From positions 51,418-115,417 of the forward strand of contig NZ_JAJATX010000010.1 in assembly GCF_020866965.1 (NCBI RefSeq): 64,000 nt of DNA, in the 5' to 3' direction. The position numbers were made by a program, and so were the translations under genes. Below, piece after piece: positions 36,528 through 45,277 of this stretch. How positions within the stretch are numbered: position 1 is the first letter of the stretch; each line of letters starts with the position of its first letter. The notes under the pieces are model-generated. The model did not search any database and was not told the origin of the DNA. It worked only from the letters and a program-made list of their open reading frames with translations. The stretch is from Microvirga roseola. GTDB taxonomy: Bacteria; Pseudomonadota; Alphaproteobacteria; Rhizobiales; Beijerinckiaceae.

Positions 36528-37262
36528 TCAGCAGTGAACCTCCTCGAAGGCGCGGACCCACATCTCGCAGACGCCGGATCGCACGATGTCGCTCAAGCTG
36601 AATTCGACGATGGGCACCGGCAGCATCTGCGACTTGATCAGGTGGATAACGGTGCGCAGGCCCGAGGTCTCACGCAGGTCGCACTGACTCACGTCGCCGT
36701 TGATGACCACGGTGCAATCCTCGCCAATGCGGGTGAGAAAGGTCTTCATTTCGGCAGGCGTGGCGTTCTGCGCCTCGTCGAGGAGGATGAAGGCATCCTT
36801 CCACGAGCGTCCGCGCATGATCTCGAACGGCACCATCTCAATATCACCGTTCTTCAGCGCGATTTCGTAGGCTGCGGTGCCGATCCGCTCCTTGATGGCT
36901 TCGATCACAGGCGCGGCCCAGGGGCCGAATTTTTCTTCGAGAGTTCCGGGAAAGAAGCCGAGAGAGCGGCCGCAGGGCACATTGGGGCGGGTCAGGATGA
37001 TCCTGGAGATGCGGCGTTGGCGGTAGAGATCCGCAGCGTAGGTGGCGGCGATCCAGGTCTTACCGGTGCCTGCCGGTCCAAGAACGACGACCTGGGAACT
37101 GGTCTTTAGAGCGTCGAGGTAGTCGTCCTGCGTGGCATTGAGCGGTTTGATCGGCGGGGGATTGCGTTCACCTTGGAATTTGGAGCCGTTCAGCTCGAAG
37201 ACCTGTGCCGTTTCATGGGAACGGCGGGCTTTGCGGCGCTGCTTCTCATGATGCTTGCTCAA
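36528..37262 (-). CDS. PhoH-like ATPase
   Basis: A PhoH-family P-loop protein (related to the C-terminal half of SF1 helicases), with Walker A GPAGTGKTW, then TRPNVPCGRSLGFFPG and Walker B-like FILLDEAQNATPAEMKTFLTR, and the sensor motif VVINGDVSQCD. Proteins of this family act in RNA metabolism, often with YbeY. The TTG at 37262 is chosen because CAGGAG lies seven bases upstream and the next residues (SKHHEKQRRKARR) are the basic start usual for this group; an ATG at 37298 is an alternative with a poor ribosome site. It ends in a strong shared terminator. Confidence 0.9.
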   Translation of the reverse strand: MSKHHEKQRRKARRSHETAQVFELNGSKFQGERNPPPIKPLNATQDDYLDALKTSSQVVVLGPAGTGKTWIAATYAADLYRQRRISRIILTRPNVPCGRSLGFFPGTLEEKFGPWAAPVIEAIKERIGTAAYEIALKNGDIEMVPFEIMRGRSWKDAFILLDEAQNATPAEMKTFLTRIGEDCTVVINGDVSQCDLRETSGLRTVIHLIKSQMLPVPIVEFSLSDIVRSGVCEMWVRAFEEVHC

Positions 37263-38008
37263 TGACCGACTCCTGGTTTGGAGGCTGCGCAGGATCATCG
37301 TTCCAGGCGCCGCGCAGAGGCGCCGGAACGGAGGCAAATGCGAGAGAGGTCCGAATTCGAGAGCGAGTTGCTTTGGGCGGTGGAGTTCCGCGATCCGAGG
37401 GGAAAGGATCTGTCTGCCTGCCCATCAAAGCCTGTCTTCTCCACCCTTCTGGGAGGAATCATCTTCGATTCTCATGACAGTTTATCCCTGCAACGCTCAC
37501 CTGCGAGTCAAATGTTGAGGCATATTGCCCGGTTCCAAGGCGGCGCTGCCTACGGGCTACAAGGCTGGGGAAAACTGTTCATGGTCGTAGGCTATAGGCA
37601 GCTAGCCCGAGGGCAGGCAGCCGCTTTCTCGTCCTTCCTTCGGGATTAACCCCTCAGGGCCTTTCATGAACCACAAGACCGAGATCACATGAGAAGACGC
37701 CAAGCTATCGTGGAGATAAAGAGGGATGCCGTCCTGGCCGAGGCCATATTCCAGCCGCACTGCGAGGCTTGATTGTCTCCGCCAAGCGCTCATTTGACAA
37801 TATTGTACAAGAAGAAGCGGGAGCCAGACCATTGAAGCTAGAACAAAATAACCTAACCAATGTCCCGAATGCCAGTGTTGTTCTCAATGAACTCGAACGG
37901 ACCATGGTGGCATCTATTGCCCTGATGAAGCGCCTCAGGCGCGAGCGGCGGCGTGCCAGCCGCAGTGACGCCGATCAAACCCGCAGCCAATAATCTCACT
38001 TCATCTTC
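37263..38008. other. Gene-poor region before the signalling operon's end
   Basis: About 745 bases between the PhoH-like gene and the cyclase gene, which diverge from and converge on it respectively. Open frames exist but none has a ribosome site, homology I recognise or consistent codon use. The stretch 37769-37993 could encode a basic 74-residue protein from a TTG, but the start is implausible. The first part should hold the PhoH promoter. Confidence 0.5.
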
Positions 38009-39133
38009 TCAGGCCGGAGTCCTGAGACCTTCGACGTTGAAGACCGGAACCGGCCTGCTCAGGCCTTTCAGTTGAAGGTCCCCGATAGGTTGAAGATCGG
38101 CGATTTCGCCGATCTCGGAGGCGATGCGCTGGGTAACCAGAATCTGGCTGTCCAGGGCCTCCGCGCAAAGGCGGGCCGCCACATTGGTGACGGTTCCGAT
38201 GGCGGCATAGTCGAACCGCCCTTCGAAGCCGATCCGCCCGAGCGTGGCGTAGCCCTGGGCGATGCCGAGCCCGAAGCCTATGGCGTAGCCGCGTAGTTCC
38301 CAATTTTGGGCCAGCCCGTGAAACCGATCGCGCATGGCGGCGGCAAGCCTCACGGCGCGGGAGGCCGGATCGGAGCAGGGCAGGGGATCGTTGAAGATGA
38401 TCATCATGCCGTCGCCGAGGAAGCGCTCGAGTGTCCCTTGCGCCTCATGGATGAGCGGGCCGAGCGCCGCATGGTAGGCATTCAGGAGGTCCACGATCTC
38501 CTCCGGCTCGGCGATCTCCGCAAAACTGGTGAAGCCCCGCAGGTCGCAGAACAGGGCGACGATCTCGCAGCGATGATGGTCGAGGATCGGAGCCTCGCGG
38601 CCTTGCGAGATGATCATGTCAGCCAGTTGCGGCGGCAGGAACCGCCTTAACTCGCGCATGCGCTCCAGTTCCTGCACCTGTTGCCGGACGCGGCTTTCCA
38701 GATCCTGGTTCATGGCGGCCAACTCTTCCGCCTGCGTTTGGATCGTGTCGTAGAGCGTTTTGACGCGCAGGAGCGAGCGCACCCGCGCGACAAGGGTCGT
38801 CTGGTCGAAAGGTTTGGTGATGTAGTCGTCGCCGCCGGCGTCGAGGCCCTCCACCACGTCCTCCGTGCTGGAGCGCGCCGTAAGCAGCAGGATCGGGATG
38901 GTCCGCGTTGCGGGGTCGGCCTTAAGCCTCTTCGTCACTTCGATGCCGTCGATCTCCGGCATCATGACGTCGAGGAGGATCAGGTCAGGTCGAAGCGCAT
39001 GTGTCCGCTCGATGGCCTCGCGCCCGTTCCTCGCCATTTCGACGGCGTACCCCTGGGCCGTCAGACGCATCGTGACGATATCAAGGTTCTCGGCGACGTC
39101 GTCCACGACCAGGATGAGAGGACGCTCGCGCAT
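38009..39133 (-). CDS. Response regulator fused to class III nucleotide cyclase
   Basis: A 374-residue protein with a receiver domain (residues 1-120; acidic pair Asp11-Asp12, phospho-acceptor Asp55, KPF lysine), a coiled-coil linker (about 125-170) and a class III cyclase domain (about 185-365). Metal-binding aspartates are in FCDLRGFTSF and FLGDGMMIIF, and the transition-state Asn and Arg in NVAARL. The purine-selecting pair is unusual: Arg replaces Lys (ERFLGD) and Thr replaces Asp (IGTVTN). Thr at that position is known for class IIIb adenylate cyclases such as CyaC. It is the last gene of the operon, so phosphorylation probably sets cyclase activity. Confidence 0.88.
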   Translation of the reverse strand: MRERPLILVVDDVAENLDIVTMRLTAQGYAVEMARNGREAIERTHALRPDLILLDVMMPEIDGIEVTKRLKADPATRTIPILLLTARSSTEDVVEGLDAGGDDYITKPFDQTTLVARVRSLLRVKTLYDTIQTQAEELAAMNQDLESRVRQQVQELERMRELRRFLPPQLADMIISQGREAPILDHHRCEIVALFCDLRGFTSFAEIAEPEEIVDLLNAYHAALGPLIHEAQGTLERFLGDGMMIIFNDPLPCSDPASRAVRLAAAMRDRFHGLAQNWELRGYAIGFGLGIAQGYATLGRIGFEGRFDYAAIGTVTNVAARLCAEALDSQILVTQRIASEIGEIADLQPIGDLQLKGLSRPVPVFNVEGLRTPA

Positions 39134-39147
39134 GGAGGCTCCGTTTG

Positions 39148-39516
39148 TCAGTCCAGGAACTCGCGCACAATCGCGAGGAGCTGGCGGGGGCTGAAGGGCT
39201 TGGCGATGTAGGCGTTGCAGCCGGCTTCCCGGGCCTTCTCCTCGTCTCCGGAGAGGGCATAGGACGTCACGGCCACGATAGGGACGTGGTGGAGGCCGGG
39301 ATCGGCCCGGATCAGGCGGATTGCCTCATAGCCGTTCAGAATGGGAAGCTGGATGTCCATGACGATCAGATCGGGCTTCACCTCCGCTGCGAGGCCGACG
39401 GCCATGAGGCCGTCATGCGCCTCGACGATAGCGAAGCCCGCATTCGTCAGGACATCGCGCATGATCTGCCGGTTGTCCTCCGTGTCTTCGACGATCAGGA
39501 TGCAGCTTCCCGTCAT
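39148..39516 (-). CDS. Single-domain response regulator
   Basis: A 122-residue receiver with no output domain. Acidic residues are Glu10-Asp11, the phospho-acceptor is Asp54 (LIVMDIQLP), followed by the switch Thr (AVTSYAL) and the Lys of IAKPF. It resembles the DivK/CheY-like receivers that pass phosphate along a relay. Its start overlaps the kinase stop, and GGAGGTC precedes the ATG. Confidence 0.92.
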   Translation of the reverse strand: MTGSCILIVEDTEDNRQIMRDVLTNAGFAIVEAHDGLMAVGLAAEVKPDLIVMDIQLPILNGYEAIRLIRADPGLHHVPIVAVTSYALSGDEEKAREAGCNAYIAKPFSPRQLLAIVREFLD

Positions 39517-42416
39517 GCGACCTCCATATCCGCGCATGCCGGATCGAGGGGCAGGTCGATCGTGAAAGTCGAGCCGCATCCGATCTCGGAGTGGACCGTG
39601 AGCGATCCACCATGCATCTCGACGATCCGTTTGGAGATGGCGAGACCAAGCCCTGTACCGCCCTGGCCGGCCGCGGACGCATTGGTGCCCTGTTGGAAGG
39701 CGCCGAAGATCAGCTGCTGATCCTCCGGCGTGATCCCGATCCCCGTATCAGTCAGGGATATCTGCAGGCGTCCATCGTCCACTGCGGCGGCAACTTCGAC
39801 CGAACCTTTCTCCGTAAACTTGATGGCATTTCCGATCAGGTTGAGCAGAACCTGCATCAGACGCCGCTCGTCGCCGAGACCCGCCGGCAGCCCCTCAGAC
39901 ACGAACGCCTTCAGGTCGAGGCCTTTGGCCCGGGCCAGAGGCTCCATGGCGGAGATCGCGGTCTGGATGAGGCCGTGAATGGAGTAGGGCTCCCGGACGA
40001 TTGAGAGCTCTCCGGCCTCGATTTTGGACAGGTCGAGGACATCGTTGATCAGGGCGAGCAGATGGCGGCCGTTGGCCTGCACCCGTTTAAGAACGGTGTC
40101 TGCCTTGTCCGGCAGCGTGCCATAGAGGCCATCCAGCAGCAGCTCCGTGTAGCCGAGCACCGCATTGAGAGGGGTGCGGAGCTCGTGGCTCATATTGGCG
40201 AGGAACTGGGACTTGGCGCGGCTCGCCTCCTCTGCGTGACGCTTCGCCTCCCTCAGAGCCTCGTCCCGGGCATGGCGCTCCGAGATATCACGCACGACGC
40301 AGATCAAACCGCCGTTCGGCAGCAGGGTAAGGGAGAAGTCGTGAGGGAAAGTGCTGCCGTCACGCCGCAGACCGATAGCTTCGCCGCTGTAGCGGCCCTC
40401 CTGAAACAGGGTGACCAGGCCTGTTGATTCCAATCGCTTGCGCTCGTCCTCCGGGTAGAGACGCCGCCAGCTCTTTCCCTTCAGTTCGGACATGTGGTCA
40501 TATCCGAAGATCTTGAGGTGAGCGGCGTTCAGGTACTCGTAGCTGGCATCCGGCGTCAGGATCGCCATGCCGTCCATGGCTGCCTCCATGGCCGCCACTT
40601 GGCGGCGCAGCACCTCCTCGATCCGCTTGAGTTCCGTGATATCGAAATAGGTGAGCATTCTGCCGCCGTCGGGAAGCGCGGTGCAGCGGTATAGGATAAC
40701 CTTGCCGCTGCGAAACCGCATTTCCGTTGGTGCAACGTCCCCTTGCCGGATCGAAGCGAGGCGCTCGGCCTTGTAGCGCGCCCACTCGTCCTCCGACACA
40801 TCGTAGAGCCCCAATGCCTGGCTCTCCTCCATATCCTCCTCGAGAGTGCGCGGCTGGTCATAGAAATCGGCCGGCATGTCCCACATTTCCCGGTAGGCCC
40901 GGTTGGCAAGGCGGATGCGCAGCTCCGGGTCCAGGAAGAGAACGCCGTATTGTACGGTCTCCAGGAGCGCATTGAGTTCCCGATGGTGGGATAATTCCCG
41001 CTCCGCGCGCTCGCGCTCCGCCAGTTCGTAGGCCAGCTGAGAGTTAAGCTCCGCCAGGCTTGCACTTCTCTCCTTCAACGCCATCTCGCGGGCATCGACC
41101 TGCCGTGCCATGGCTGTGAAAGCGGCGGCCAACTCGCCGAACTCATCATCCCGGCGCAGGTCGAGCTTCGTGCCGGGCTGCCCTCGGGCAACCGATCCGG
41201 TCGCTCTGACAAGCTGGCGCAGGGGCACGGCGATCTGCGTCTTCAGGGTCGAACTGAGGATGTAGAGCTCGATCAGGAGCGCCAGCAGGCCCATGACGAG
41301 CACGATCCGCGCGGCCTCCCAGGCATTGGCCGCAGTGAGCGTAAGCGGGAAGATCGTCGCCAGGGTCCAGCCGGGTCCGCTCAGCTTTGTAAGGGCGACG
41401 ATCTCGTTATACGGCGCATTGCGCATGACGATCTGATCGGACTTGCGCTCGAGCGCAAGCCGATGGATCTGGGCCAGATGCGGGTCCTTCGTCTCTGCAA
41501 TCGGAAGGGAGCCGCTGCGGGCCTGGATGGCATCCATGAAACGCGGATGCGCGATCAACTCGCCACTATCGGAAAACAGGAGGTTATAGGTACCTTTCAG
41601 ATCCTCGCTGAGGGCGCGCCCCAGGAGGTCATGCATCAGAATATCCTGCCCGACCTGGATGAGGAGCGTGCCGTCGGCAAAAGCGGGGCGAACGGTTGAG
41701 ACCAGCCAGTCGTTGATGCCGTAGTCGAAGTAAAGCTCCGACCAGCGCTCCTGCCGATCCACGATGGGAAGCGGCGCGCTGGCGCCCGCGACCACGATGG
41801 AGTCGTCCCGGTCGGTGAGCAGGTTCAGTTTGCCAGCTACCTCCCAGTCACTGGCCCTCAGGCCCCACGGTTGTCCCGGCCAGTACATGATGACGGCCCC
41901 TTCCGGGGTCAGCACATAGAGATTGGCAAACTGGCTCGCCCAGGCTGGACCGAACTGCTTGATGAGATCGAAGGCAGCGATGAGCCGCCGCTTCAGATCT
42001 CTGTTCGCGACCACATGCTTTCCGATAAAGCCCGTGACGCCATAGGTGTTGAAGACCGCATCGGTGAGCCGCGTGGTGCCGTCGGGCCGGGTCTCGAACA
42101 ATGCGGAAAAGCGCCGCTCCGCATCCCGCGGGTCGAGTTGGCGGATCTCCCGGAGATAGGCCTCCGAAAAAGTGCGAAGATTGCCGCTTGCCAAGTCGAA
42201 GACGGCGCTCTCACGGTCCCGCCTCTGCTCCACATAACGTTCCAGAACCTCAAGGGCCTGCTGCTCGAAGCCGTTGCGCACATGCCAATAACTGAGGATC
42301 GTCGCCACTGCGACGACAATGCTGATGCGCAGCGTGATCCGGCGGAGAGTCTGCCGGGTGATCGACTTTTTCGGTCTTGAGCGGGAAGCCGATGACGCAT
42401 CCGTGGGAGCTGTCAT
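39513..42416 (-). CDS. Membrane histidine kinase with periplasmic sensor, HAMP and two PAS domains
   Basis: A 967-residue kinase. Order: membrane span near residues 28-45, a large periplasmic sensor (about 46-300, Cache-like by layout), a second span (about 305-330), HAMP (about 335-390), a coiled coil, two PAS domains (YGVLFLDPELRIRLANRAY and DGMAILTPDASYEYLNAAH), then HisKA with phospho-acceptor His744 (NMSHELRTPLN) and HATPase with the N, G1 and G2 boxes (NLIGNAIKF, DTGIGI, GTGLGLAI). The upstream extension of the frame is discarded because the ATG at 42416 overlaps the preceding gene's stop. No receiver is fused; the next gene supplies one. Confidence 0.93.
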   Translation of the reverse strand: MTAPTDASSASRSRPKKSITRQTLRRITLRISIVVAVATILSYWHVRNGFEQQALEVLERYVEQRRDRESAVFDLASGNLRTFSEAYLREIRQLDPRDAERRFSALFETRPDGTTRLTDAVFNTYGVTGFIGKHVVANRDLKRRLIAAFDLIKQFGPAWASQFANLYVLTPEGAVIMYWPGQPWGLRASDWEVAGKLNLLTDRDDSIVVAGASAPLPIVDRQERWSELYFDYGINDWLVSTVRPAFADGTLLIQVGQDILMHDLLGRALSEDLKGTYNLLFSDSGELIAHPRFMDAIQARSGSLPIAETKDPHLAQIHRLALERKSDQIVMRNAPYNEIVALTKLSGPGWTLATIFPLTLTAANAWEAARIVLVMGLLALLIELYILSSTLKTQIAVPLRQLVRATGSVARGQPGTKLDLRRDDEFGELAAAFTAMARQVDAREMALKERSASLAELNSQLAYELAERERAERELSHHRELNALLETVQYGVLFLDPELRIRLANRAYREMWDMPADFYDQPRTLEEDMEESQALGLYDVSEDEWARYKAERLASIRQGDVAPTEMRFRSGKVILYRCTALPDGGRMLTYFDITELKRIEEVLRRQVAAMEAAMDGMAILTPDASYEYLNAAHLKIFGYDHMSELKGKSWRRLYPEDERKRLESTGLVTLFQEGRYSGEAIGLRRDGSTFPHDFSLTLLPNGGLICVVRDISERHARDEALREAKRHAEEASRAKSQFLANMSHELRTPLNAVLGYTELLLDGLYGTLPDKADTVLKRVQANGRHLLALINDVLDLSKIEAGELSIVREPYSIHGLIQTAISAMEPLARAKGLDLKAFVSEGLPAGLGDERRLMQVLLNLIGNAIKFTEKGSVEVAAAVDDGRLQISLTDTGIGITPEDQQLIFGAFQQGTNASAAGQGGTGLGLAISKRIVEMHGGSLTVHSEIGCGSTFTIDLPLDPACADMEVA

Positions 42417-43414
42417 GGCACCGTCCTGGCCAGGGGCGGGGCTTCCCTGATTCTGAGTTGCCGGGCGATGCGTGCATTGAAGAAAAGCTCGCCATCCCGG
42501 TTGTAGGTGAGCGGAATGGTGCTGGGCTCCACACCGTCGAGAATGCGCAGGGCGGCCTGCGCTGCCCAGCGCCCCTGCTCCTCCGGGTGTTTTACCACGC
42601 CCATGAGGCTGACCGGTGTGAGCCATTCGAAGTCGGTGCCGCTCGGAATCCTGGTGTGCTCCTCCGCAAGGCGGCGGGCCTCGTCGAGATCCCAGTCCGC
42701 GATCGCGCCGACGCCGAGGATCAGGAGCATATCCACTTCCTGCTGCGCCTTCAGAAAGGCTTCCTTCCATTCCTCGTAGGAGCCAACGAAGTAGGCTTTC
42801 TCGTACACGATCCCGAATAGCTTCTCGTGAAAGGCCATTTCCTTGCGTTTGACGTCCGTGTCCTCGGCGAGAAAGCCGAGGCGGTTGCCGCGCGCGTGCT
42901 GGCGCAGCAGGCGAATGATCTGCGGGATCGGTGAGACCTCGACCATGCCGGTGGTGTTGCGATACGGCAGGCCGTAAACAGAGGCATCCCAGTTCAGCCC
43001 GCAGAAGACGACAGGAATCGTGGTGTTCCGCAGGTAGGTCATCACGAGATACTGCGCGGCAGGATCGTCGCTGACGGTCACCACGTCAGGCTTGAACTCC
43101 TCGATGTGGCGCAACGTGCCGAGAGCGGATGCCTGGATCTCCGCTTCGGACGGCCGGCGTTTGGCGTCGAGGTGTACGACGCGCAATTCGACATCCTTTG
43201 CCGTGAGGGTATCCCGAAGTGCAGCGACGATCCGGTCGTTCCACTCATTTCCCTGATGATAGGAATCCACATGGAGGACCCGCCGGCCTGTTTCGGCAGC
43301 ATCGGAGGAGTTGCACCCTGGAAAGGCGATAAGGGCGGGAATGAACACGCCGAAAAGGAACAACAGGCGCGCACAAGCTGCCGCCGCCTGCCTGCGCGGA
43401 CGCAGTCGGATCAT
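42413..43414 (-). CDS. ABC-type substrate-binding-like lipoprotein, probable sensor partner
   Basis: A 333-residue lipoprotein of the ABC_sub_bind type (related to peripla_BP proteins used with TrpX-like transporters and in some sensor systems). The start at 43414 gives a basic N-terminus, a hydrophobic segment and a lipobox FPGC; GTG (43465) and ATG (43447) starts further up would spoil the signal. Motifs include VLHVDSYHQGNEWNDRI and VVFCGLNWDASVYGL. No permease or ATPase is adjacent; instead it overlaps the histidine-kinase gene by four bases, so it probably presents a ligand to the kinase. Confidence 0.82.
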   Translation of the reverse strand: MIRLRPRRQAAAACARLLFLFGVFIPALIAFPGCNSSDAAETGRRVLHVDSYHQGNEWNDRIVAALRDTLTAKDVELRVVHLDAKRRPSEAEIQASALGTLRHIEEFKPDVVTVSDDPAAQYLVMTYLRNTTIPVVFCGLNWDASVYGLPYRNTTGMVEVSPIPQIIRLLRQHARGNRLGFLAEDTDVKRKEMAFHEKLFGIVYEKAYFVGSYEEWKEAFLKAQQEVDMLLILGVGAIADWDLDEARRLAEEHTRIPSGTDFEWLTPVSLMGVVKHPEEQGRWAAQAALRILDGVEPSTIPLTYNRDGELFFNARIARQLRIREAPPLARTVP

Positions 43415-43636
43415 GCAAGACAAGGTGTACTCGAAACGTTGCAGCATGGCGGCTACCGGTTGCACGAACGTTCGGCTGTCTTGCGCGAGGACGTCGTTCC
43501 CCCAACTGACGCGGAATGGCGCCTCGCGTAGCGGCAGATTGTAGGCGCTGTCAGGGCAAGCCTCAAGCGTCTGACCTCCTTTGTTCCTCGTGCCAAGCGT
43601 GGTTGCAGACAGGAAAGCGAGAGCTCCTCCGGGTGA

Positions 43637-44407
43637 TCAGGCGTTCATGACGATAGGTTCGCTCTCGGTGAGGAACTCCAGTACATGCGGCACTACGAGA
43701 TCTGCCCTCTGCAGCGCCGTCATATGGTTGCAGCCTGGTATGTCGATCACTTTCGCAGTCTGCAGCAGCGTCCCAGCCTTATGAGCCAGCGGGCGCAACG
43801 GGTCGTCGGCTCCCACAAAGAAGAGGCACGGCGAGCGGAGCGCTCCCAGTTCTCCGGATATATCCGGCCGGTCCAGCGCAACTGCAGCCCTCAGCGCCGT
43901 GATATCATTAGCCGCGACGCGGGTGCGGAATTGGGCAGGCAGCGGGCCGCCGGACTGCTCGATCACTGCGAGCCAGCCTTCAATTCCGTGCGCGGTGGCT
44001 GCACGGAATTGGGACATGTCCTGCCGGAAGGGATGGCCGCCGCCGATCACGAGCCGGACGACGCGGTCGGGATAGAGACAAGCGAAATCCAGGGCCATGC
44101 GCCCACCCCGGGAGTAACCCAGGATGTCGGCCCGCTCGATGCCGAGTGCATCCAGGACGGATGCAATGTCGCCGGCCTGGGCCTCCTCGGTGTAGGCATC
44201 AGGTTCGTGAGGTTTTCCGCTCTCGCCGTGCCCGCGGATATCGACGAGGATGGGGCGGTATCCGGCCTCGACCAGCGGCTCGACATAACCCATGTCGAAC
44301 CAGTCTCGGCTGCTGAGGCTGAAGCCGTGCAGCAGAACCAGCGGTTGGCCTTCTCCGAAATCACGGAAGCTGATGAAGACGTCGCCGTTCCTTGCAAAGG
44401 AATGCAT
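43637..44407 (-). CDS. Alpha/beta hydrolase
   Basis: A 256-residue alpha/beta-hydrolase-fold protein with the oxyanion region LLHGFSLSSRDW, nucleophile Ser in GYSRGGRMA, acid in FVGADDPL and catalytic His in GCNHMTALQ. It belongs to the broad esterase/dehalogenase/lactonase group, so the substrate is open. It follows the methyltransferase gene by 42 bases on the same strand, with an AGGAG site. Confidence 0.9.
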   Translation of the reverse strand: MHSFARNGDVFISFRDFGEGQPLVLLHGFSLSSRDWFDMGYVEPLVEAGYRPILVDIRGHGESGKPHEPDAYTEEAQAGDIASVLDALGIERADILGYSRGGRMALDFACLYPDRVVRLVIGGGHPFRQDMSQFRAATAHGIEGWLAVIEQSGGPLPAQFRTRVAANDITALRAAVALDRPDISGELGALRSPCLFFVGADDPLRPLAHKAGTLLQTAKVIDIPGCNHMTALQRADLVVPHVLEFLTESEPIVMNA

Positions 44408-44449
44408 GATGACACTCCTACCTCGCTTTTCGATGCAGAGGGATTTCGC

Positions 44450-45073
44450 CTAGTGGATCCGCTTGGCTGTACCTCGTGAATGGAACCCGACCGGCCGCGG
44501 TGTTGCCGGAAGATAGAATTCTTCGAGTTGTTCGATCCGGAATCCTGCGGATTCGAGGAGCTTGGCCACGGGTCTGGTAAGATTGCAGCCCACAGCAAGG
44601 GGACGCCAGATCGGGTTCAGACGTTTCTGCCACCGGGCGACAGCTGCATCGCCGGAGAGACCATGCTCCAGGAACAGGACACTTCCGCCCGGTCTGAGGA
44701 CACGCCTGACCTCCCGCAGCGCTTGCGCCGGGTCATGGACCGAACACAAGGTGTAGGTGATCACGGCTGTGTCGGCAGATGCATCGTCGAGGGGGATCCG
44801 CTCGGCAGGAGCTTGGATGAGCGTCACTGGCACCGCAGAGGAAGCGAGATTATCCTTCCCGAGCCTGACGAAGTCTTCGCTCGGATCGACGCCAATTACG
44901 CGCTCGACATGTGAGGAGTCGTAGTAGGGCAGGTTGAGACCCGGCCCGATTCCGATCTCCAGAACGGTTCCCCTGGCGCGGGGGACGACCTTGCCGCGCT
45001 CCTGCGCGATGTTCGGGTTACAGCAGAGACACCGCACGATGCGCGGTCCGATGTGCTGTGCATAGATACCCAT
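44450..45073 (-). CDS. SAM-dependent methyltransferase (class I)
   Basis: A 207-residue methyltransferase with motif I VLEIGIGPGLNLPYY, motif II-type GVDPSEDF and the post-motif stretch TYTLCSVHDPAQALREVRRVLRPGG. It resembles the phosphatidylethanolamine/ubiquinone-type and METTL7-like enzymes, which does not settle the substrate. The ATG at 45073 follows GGAGA; the frame extends upstream without support. Downstream is an alpha/beta hydrolase. Confidence 0.87.
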   Translation of the reverse strand: MGIYAQHIGPRIVRCLCCNPNIAQERGKVVPRARGTVLEIGIGPGLNLPYYDSSHVERVIGVDPSEDFVRLGKDNLASSAVPVTLIQAPAERIPLDDASADTAVITYTLCSVHDPAQALREVRRVLRPGGSVLFLEHGLSGDAAVARWQKRLNPIWRPLAVGCNLTRPVAKLLESAGFRIEQLEEFYLPATPRPVGFHSRGTAKRIH

Positions 45074-45242
45074 GATAGGTCTCCGATACTGCCCCCCAGG
45101 TCGTTTTCGGGCATTCAAAGCCGCGTCATGGCACGATCATTTCTAATGCATACAGGCCTCAGCGAAGTGCTCTGAAGCACATAGGATTCCGGCTTCAAGT
45201 TGAGCGGTGCCCTGTTGTGTGCGCGCCGATGCACTGATGAGG

Positions 45243-45272
45243 GATCCGCAGGACAAGGTCGCCCTGCGGATC
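45243..45272 (-). terminator. Hairpin after the GntR gene
   Basis: A perfect 10-bp inverted repeat (GATCCGCAGG with CCTGCGGATC) and a 10-base loop, placed just beyond the stop of the minus-strand GntR gene and before the methyltransferase promoter. No T-run follows on the minus strand, so its efficiency is uncertain. Confidence 0.5.
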
Positions 45273-45277
45273 ATTCT

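Noticed and set aside
37769..37993. Possible basic 74-residue protein starting with TTG
   Set aside because: The only upstream start codon is almost touching its supposed ribosome site, and no family was recognised.
42417..42770. Upstream extension of the histidine-kinase reading frame
   Set aside because: The extension overlaps the lipoprotein gene in another frame and resembles no domain; the ATG at 42416, overlapping the lipoprotein stop, is the natural start.
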